Positions 31,358-34,607 of a stretch of DNA of 34,607 nt are shown piece by piece. The stretch spans positions 1 through 34,607 of the forward strand of contig DAOUGD010000068.1 of the NCBI GenBank assembly GCA_034429475.1, in the 5' to 3' direction. The notes below the pieces were generated by a model. The model was not told the DNA's origin, searched no databases, and saw only the letters and a list, made by a program, of their open reading frames with translations. Made by a program: the position numbers and the translations under genes. This DNA is from JAKQHY01 sp034429475. Lineage in GTDB: Bacteria > Chloroflexota > Anaerolineae > B4-G1 > SLSP01. Positions within the stretch are counted from its first letter, which is position 1; each line of letters begins with the position of its first letter.

Positions 31358-31488
31358 AGGAATTCCTCATTAATCGGCGGTTCACCAGCGGTTGGATGAA
31401 AATTTCACCACGGAGCCACTGAGCACACGGAGCTTTTCTTCATATTTCTCTGTGCTCTCTGTGTCCTCTGTGGTTATCTTCAGAGGAG
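31358..31488. repeat. Composite repeat, copy 4 (arms of CAGAG/CACGGAG repeats)
   Basis: Core CATTAATCGGCGGTTCACCA from 31368 and GGTTGGATGAAAA, then arms CACCACGGAGCCACTGAG / CTCTGTGTCCTCTGTGG (31406-31472). The right end is GGTTATCTTCAGAGGAGGA, whose AGAGGAGGAG is the Shine-Dalgarno sequence of the gene starting at 31496. Confidence 0.85.
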
Positions 31489-31495
31489 GAGCATT

Positions 31496-34258
31496 ATGAG
31501 GAAAATTGTCCCCTTTTCTACCCTGCCCCGATATTGCCTGGTATGCTTGTTCCTCGCCGGTTTGATGGCGTGTATGCCCCCTTCACTGGAAACCGCAAGC
31601 ATACCCGCCGTCACGCCGTCCGAGACCGCGCCCCCGCAAACCCGCAGCCCAGACGCCGCCGACCGGGCTGGTCTACCCCTAAGCTCTGCCGACTTGATGT
31701 ACGGTTTCGACTTCGCTGGCCCGGTGGACGAGGCGGCGCTGACGCCGCCGGCGCCAGCCATCCTGCCGGCGCACCGCTTCGAGGGGCGCCTGGAACTGCT
31801 CGGCGAGCAGGAGGGCGGCCACCTCCAGATGGTGCGCGGCGAATTGGAGCCGGACCACCGGTATCTGCCGGAATTTGATTTCGAGTTGGTGCAAAGCGAC
31901 GGCTATTTGATCCCCGTGCAGCGCGGCCAGATCATTGCCAACCATCCCCTGTGGAATCTCATCCTGGAGCCGGGGCGTGTCTGGCAGGAGGCCGGCGATG
32001 GCGGCTGCGCGCGGGCGTCGCTGCCCTTTGCGCTGATCACCAAGGGCGGCAACGCGACGTTCAACGGCACGCTGACCTTTCTGTTCGACGCGGACAGCGT
32101 CTCCAAAGTCTGGTACCAGGTCACGCAAGAGACCACCAGCTACACCCGCGCCAACCTGTGGGGCCTGCTGGACGCCGCCTACCATCCCGGCCCGGTGGCC
32201 GCCGCCGACCAAATCCGCGCCGATTTCGCCGCCGAACTGGCCGCCCGCGTGCCGGTCAAGCCCATTCAGGCATTAGCCGACGACTATCCCGGTGTGGACG
32301 TCGCCGCTTTCGGGCGCGGTGTCACGCCGGCGCACATGACATGGTACGGCGTCGTGGTGGACGGCGTCAACTATCTCGGCGGCTGCCAGACCCGCTTTGG
32401 GACGTATCCCTACTGCGAGTCCATGCGCGCCACCTCCTACTCCACCGCCAAATCGGCCTTTGTGGGCGTGGCGCTGCTGCGTCTGGCGCAGAAGTACGGC
32501 CCCGATGTGCCCAATTTGCTGATCAAGGAGTACGTCCCCGAATACGTCGCCAGCCCCGGCGATTGGGAGCGCGTCACCTTCAACCATACGCTGGATATGT
32601 CCACCGGCAATTACGTCTCGCCCGGCTTCATGGCCGACGATAACAGCGAGAAAATGGGCGCGTTCTTTGGCGCGCAGCCCTACGCCCAGCGGATGGCAGC
32701 GGCGTTTAGCGCGCCCGCCGCCGCCGCGCCCGGTGAGACGTGGGTCTACCGCACCAGCGACACCTTCATCCTCACCCGCGCCATGCACAACTACTTGCAA
32801 TCCCAGGAAGGCCCGGCGGCGGACATCTTTCAATTCGTGGTGGACGAAGTGTACCGGCCGCTGGGCCTTGGCCCCGGCGCGCTCACGACGATGCGCACTG
32901 CCGACGACGACTGGCGGGGGCAGGCCGAGGGCGGCTACGGCCTGTGGTGGATTCCCGACGACATCGCCAAACTGGCGCTGCTGTTGAACAACCACGGCGG
33001 CCAAATCAACGGGAAGTCAGTCCTGCACCCCGGCCTGCTGGCCGCGACGCTCCAGCGCGATCCTGCCGACCGGGGCGTCAAGATTGACGGTCGGCAGAGG
33101 TACAACAATGCGTTCTGGGCCACGCAGTACACCCAGAGCGACGGCTTTGATTGCGACTTCTGGATCACCGAGATGCAGGGCGTCAGCGGCAACGTTGTCG
33201 CGCTGTTCCCCAACGGCGTCACCTACTACTACTTCAGCGACAACCAGGAGTTCACCTGGGATGCGGCGCTGCGCGCGTCCGACAAGATAAGTCCCCTGTG
33301 CGCCCCGGCGCAGACGCCTACCCCCACGCCCCAGGCTGCGCCTGCCGTCAAGAATCTGCGCGAAACCATTGACTTCAGCACCGGTAAAGGGCCGGTGTAC
33401 AGCCAGGACTGGTCTCCCGATGGGCGACTGCTGGCGACGGCTGATTACGATCAGATACGGCTCTGGGACATCGTCGGGCAGCGCGAGGCGGGCGTGTTGG
33501 CGGGGCATACCCATTTCGTATGGGGCTTAGCCTGGTCGCCCGACGGCCGCACCCTGGCTTCGGCCAGCCAGGATGGCAGCGCGCGGCTGTGGGATATGGC
33601 GGCGTACACCACCACGGCCACCCTGGATACCGGCTGGGCGTTTTGTGTGGCCTGGTCGCCGGACGGGAAGCAACTGGCGACCGGCAACCGGGCCGGCCTG
33701 GTCCAAGTGTGGGATGTCGCCACCCAACAAGTGCAGGATACCTGGCAGAGCGCCACCCCTTCAACCGTTATCAGTGTTGACTGGTCGTCAGACGGCAAAA
33801 CCGTAGCGGCCGGCGAGTTCGACGGCGATATCGTCCTGTGGGACGTCGCAACCGGAAAAGCGCGCCTCACACTCGCGGGATATACGACCGCCCGGCGCGA
33901 CGTCAACGGCCTGGCCTGGTCGCCGGACGGACGGCTACTCGCCACGGCGCACCAAGATGGGCAGGTGCGGCTGTGGGATGGCGCGACGGGCGAGTTGGGG
34001 CGCGCCATTGATGCGCATCGCGGTTGGGCCAGGGGGGTGGCCTGGTCGCCGGATGGAAAGTGGCTTGCCTCGACGGGCGAGGACAAGCGCATTTGCCTGT
34101 GGGACCCGGAAACCGGCTTCGAGTACGCTGAACAGCACCACAATCGCCTGCCCGTGTGGAGCGCGGCCTGGTCGCCGGACAGCGTCTACGTCGCTTCGGG
34201 GGGCGGCGGCTACGATCAGTCCCACGTCGGCGCGACGATTGTGTGGACGGTACCTTAG
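31496..34258 (+). CDS. Lipoprotein fusing a beta-lactamase-like serine hydrolase to a seven-bladed WD40 propeller
   Basis: 920 residues. The lipobox is L23-M-A-C26, so it is membrane-anchored and extracytoplasmic. An Ala/Pro/Thr-rich spacer and an N-terminal region of unknown fold (about 60-270) precede the serine-hydrolase domain (about 280-600). SxxK is S316-T-A-K319 ('ATSYSTAKSAF') and the second-box tyrosine is Y418 ('YRTSDTF'). No obvious KTG box is seen. A Thr/Pro linker (about 605-617) leads to seven WD40 blades, each with 'xxWSPDGxxLA' and 'xxLWD' ('AWSPDGRTLASASQDGSARL', 'AWSPDGRLLATAHQDGQVRL', and so on). Seven blades make a closed propeller. This combines hydrolase activity with a binding platform at the cell surface; substrate unknown. 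AGAGGAGGAG supports ATG 31496. The stop TAG shares its G with the repeat at 34258. Confidence 0.9.
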   Translation: MRKIVPFSTLPRYCLVCLFLAGLMACMPPSLETASIPAVTPSETAPPQTRSPDAADRAGLPLSSADLMYGFDFAGPVDEAALTPPAPAILPAHRFEGRLELLGEQEGGHLQMVRGELEPDHRYLPEFDFELVQSDGYLIPVQRGQIIANHPLWNLILEPGRVWQEAGDGGCARASLPFALITKGGNATFNGTLTFLFDADSVSKVWYQVTQETTSYTRANLWGLLDAAYHPGPVAAADQIRADFAAELAARVPVKPIQALADDYPGVDVAAFGRGVTPAHMTWYGVVVDGVNYLGGCQTRFGTYPYCESMRATSYSTAKSAFVGVALLRLAQKYGPDVPNLLIKEYVPEYVASPGDWERVTFNHTLDMSTGNYVSPGFMADDNSEKMGAFFGAQPYAQRMAAAFSAPAAAAPGETWVYRTSDTFILTRAMHNYLQSQEGPAADIFQFVVDEVYRPLGLGPGALTTMRTADDDWRGQAEGGYGLWWIPDDIAKLALLLNNHGGQINGKSVLHPGLLAATLQRDPADRGVKIDGRQRYNNAFWATQYTQSDGFDCDFWITEMQGVSGNVVALFPNGVTYYYFSDNQEFTWDAALRASDKISPLCAPAQTPTPTPQAAPAVKNLRETIDFSTGKGPVYSQDWSPDGRLLATADYDQIRLWDIVGQREAGVLAGHTHFVWGLAWSPDGRTLASASQDGSARLWDMAAYTTTATLDTGWAFCVAWSPDGKQLATGNRAGLVQVWDVATQQVQDTWQSATPSTVISVDWSSDGKTVAAGEFDGDIVLWDVATGKARLTLAGYTTARRDVNGLAWSPDGRLLATAHQDGQVRLWDGATGELGRAIDAHRGWARGVAWSPDGKWLASTGEDKRICLWDPETGFEYAEQHHNRLPVWSAAWSPDSVYVASGGGGYDQSHVGATIVWTVP

Positions 34259-34359
34259 AATCTATCCGAAAATTATGGCGACGATACCCGCCAGGCCGAA
34301 CCTTGCGGCTGAAGTCGCTTTTGGGAAGGTGTTTTTTCGTGGGCGAGCTACGCCCGCCG
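34258..34359. repeat. Hairpin-rich intergenic repeat, right copy (inverse of 1-90)
   Basis: It begins GAATCTATCCGAAAATT, the exact reverse complement of the end of the left copy, and runs to GGGCGAGCTACGCCCGCC. The middle is diverged from the left copy (an extra region around 34275-34320). The stop codon of the lipoprotein gene touches its first base. Confidence 0.75.
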
Positions 34360-34477
34360 CGGCTCCTACACGCTGGAAGCCCCTGGCTTTGCCCGCGTCG
34401 AAATCCTGCGTGAGTTTGTGCCGGGGCTGCCTATGCTCCCGGCGCTGATCTCGAATCCTATTTACTTTGATTGTTGA
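34346..34477 (+). pseudogene. C-terminal fragment of an unidentified enzyme-like protein
   Basis: After the repeat an open frame without a start reads 'SYTLEAPGFARVEILREFVP' and 'GLPMLPALISNPIYFDC', ending at TGA 34475-34477. The 'PALISNPIY' ending resembles C-termini of PHP-type metal-dependent phosphoesterases, but this is a weak resemblance. Its 5' part has been replaced by the repeat, so it is a remnant. Nothing else coding is seen in 34478-34607. Confidence 0.35.
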
Positions 34478-34547
34478 GTGGAAGCGTAATCGAAGTTCCT
34501 TTAACTCCCATTGGAGAGACTGCCCGGCTCTGCGCGCTGGCGGGAGT

Positions 34548-34607
34548 TGCCGGTCGAGACCGGCAGGTTGATTAAAAATCAGGGGCAGACGCCGCACGGC
34601 GTCTGCC
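34548..34607. repeat. Two perfect hairpins at the right window edge
   Basis: TGCCGGTC/GACCGGCA (34548-34565, 2-base loop) is followed by GGCAGACGCCG/CGGCGTCTGCC (34584-34607, 2-base loop), which reaches the last base of the window. They resemble the hairpin island at 20299-20473 in style: short perfect stems, tiny loops, AT-rich spacers. Confidence 0.7.

Overview
The window is a high-GC bacterial chromosome segment, most likely from an uncultivated Chloroflexota (Anaerolineae/Caldilineae-like) bacterium. This is inferred from gene content and style only: MacB/FtsX-type exporters, giant fibronectin-III surface proteins, TolB/WD40 lipoproteins with Pro/Thr linkers, class III cyclases, NarL-type two-component systems, and many short-period tandem-repeat hairpins between genes. 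No rRNA, tRNA or CRISPR array was seen.

Layout. 1-90 is one copy of a hairpin-rich repeat whose inverted partner lies at 34258-34359. 250-1446 is a serine beta-lactamase-like hydrolase, followed by a pentapeptide-repeat remnant and an internally deleted tyrosine recombinase, so 1447-2030 is a gene graveyard. 2099-9951 is a + strand cluster: a LolD/MacB-type ATPase, an S23-like four-helix-bundle protein, and a 2174-residue polypeptide. That polypeptide fuses two FtsX-type permease modules to a membrane-bound class III adenylate cyclase. Every junction in this cluster carries an array of 7-bp repeats, and inside the giant gene the arrays are read through in frame as linkers. 10239-11018 holds broken secreted-protein genes and a palindromic repeat. 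11084-13931 encodes a membrane-anchored coiled-coil protein, the peptidyl-tRNA hydrolase ArfB and an alpha/beta hydrolase. 14252-15946 (-) is a beta-propeller lipoprotein. 16689-20237 (-) is a histidine kinase/response regulator pair. 20494-31067 (-) is a degenerate receiver protein translationally coupled to a 3405-residue secreted Fn3/LamG/jelly-roll protein. 31496-34258 (+) is a lipoprotein joining a beta-lactamase-like domain to a seven-bladed WD40 propeller.

How it fits together. Much of the content faces the cell surface: two lipoproteins, the giant adhesin-like protein, the exporter and the sensor kinase. Two non-lipidated secreted products end in the same short tail, (F/Y)LPLV(L/M)RN, a candidate anchoring or sorting tag. 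The most unusual theme is a set of composite repeats with interchangeable 7-9 bp tandem-repeat arms. They sit exactly at gene junctions, often supply the upstream stop codon and the downstream Shine-Dalgarno sequence, and in the exporter/cyclase gene appear to have fused formerly separate genes. All functional calls are from reading the sequence alone; no searches were run.
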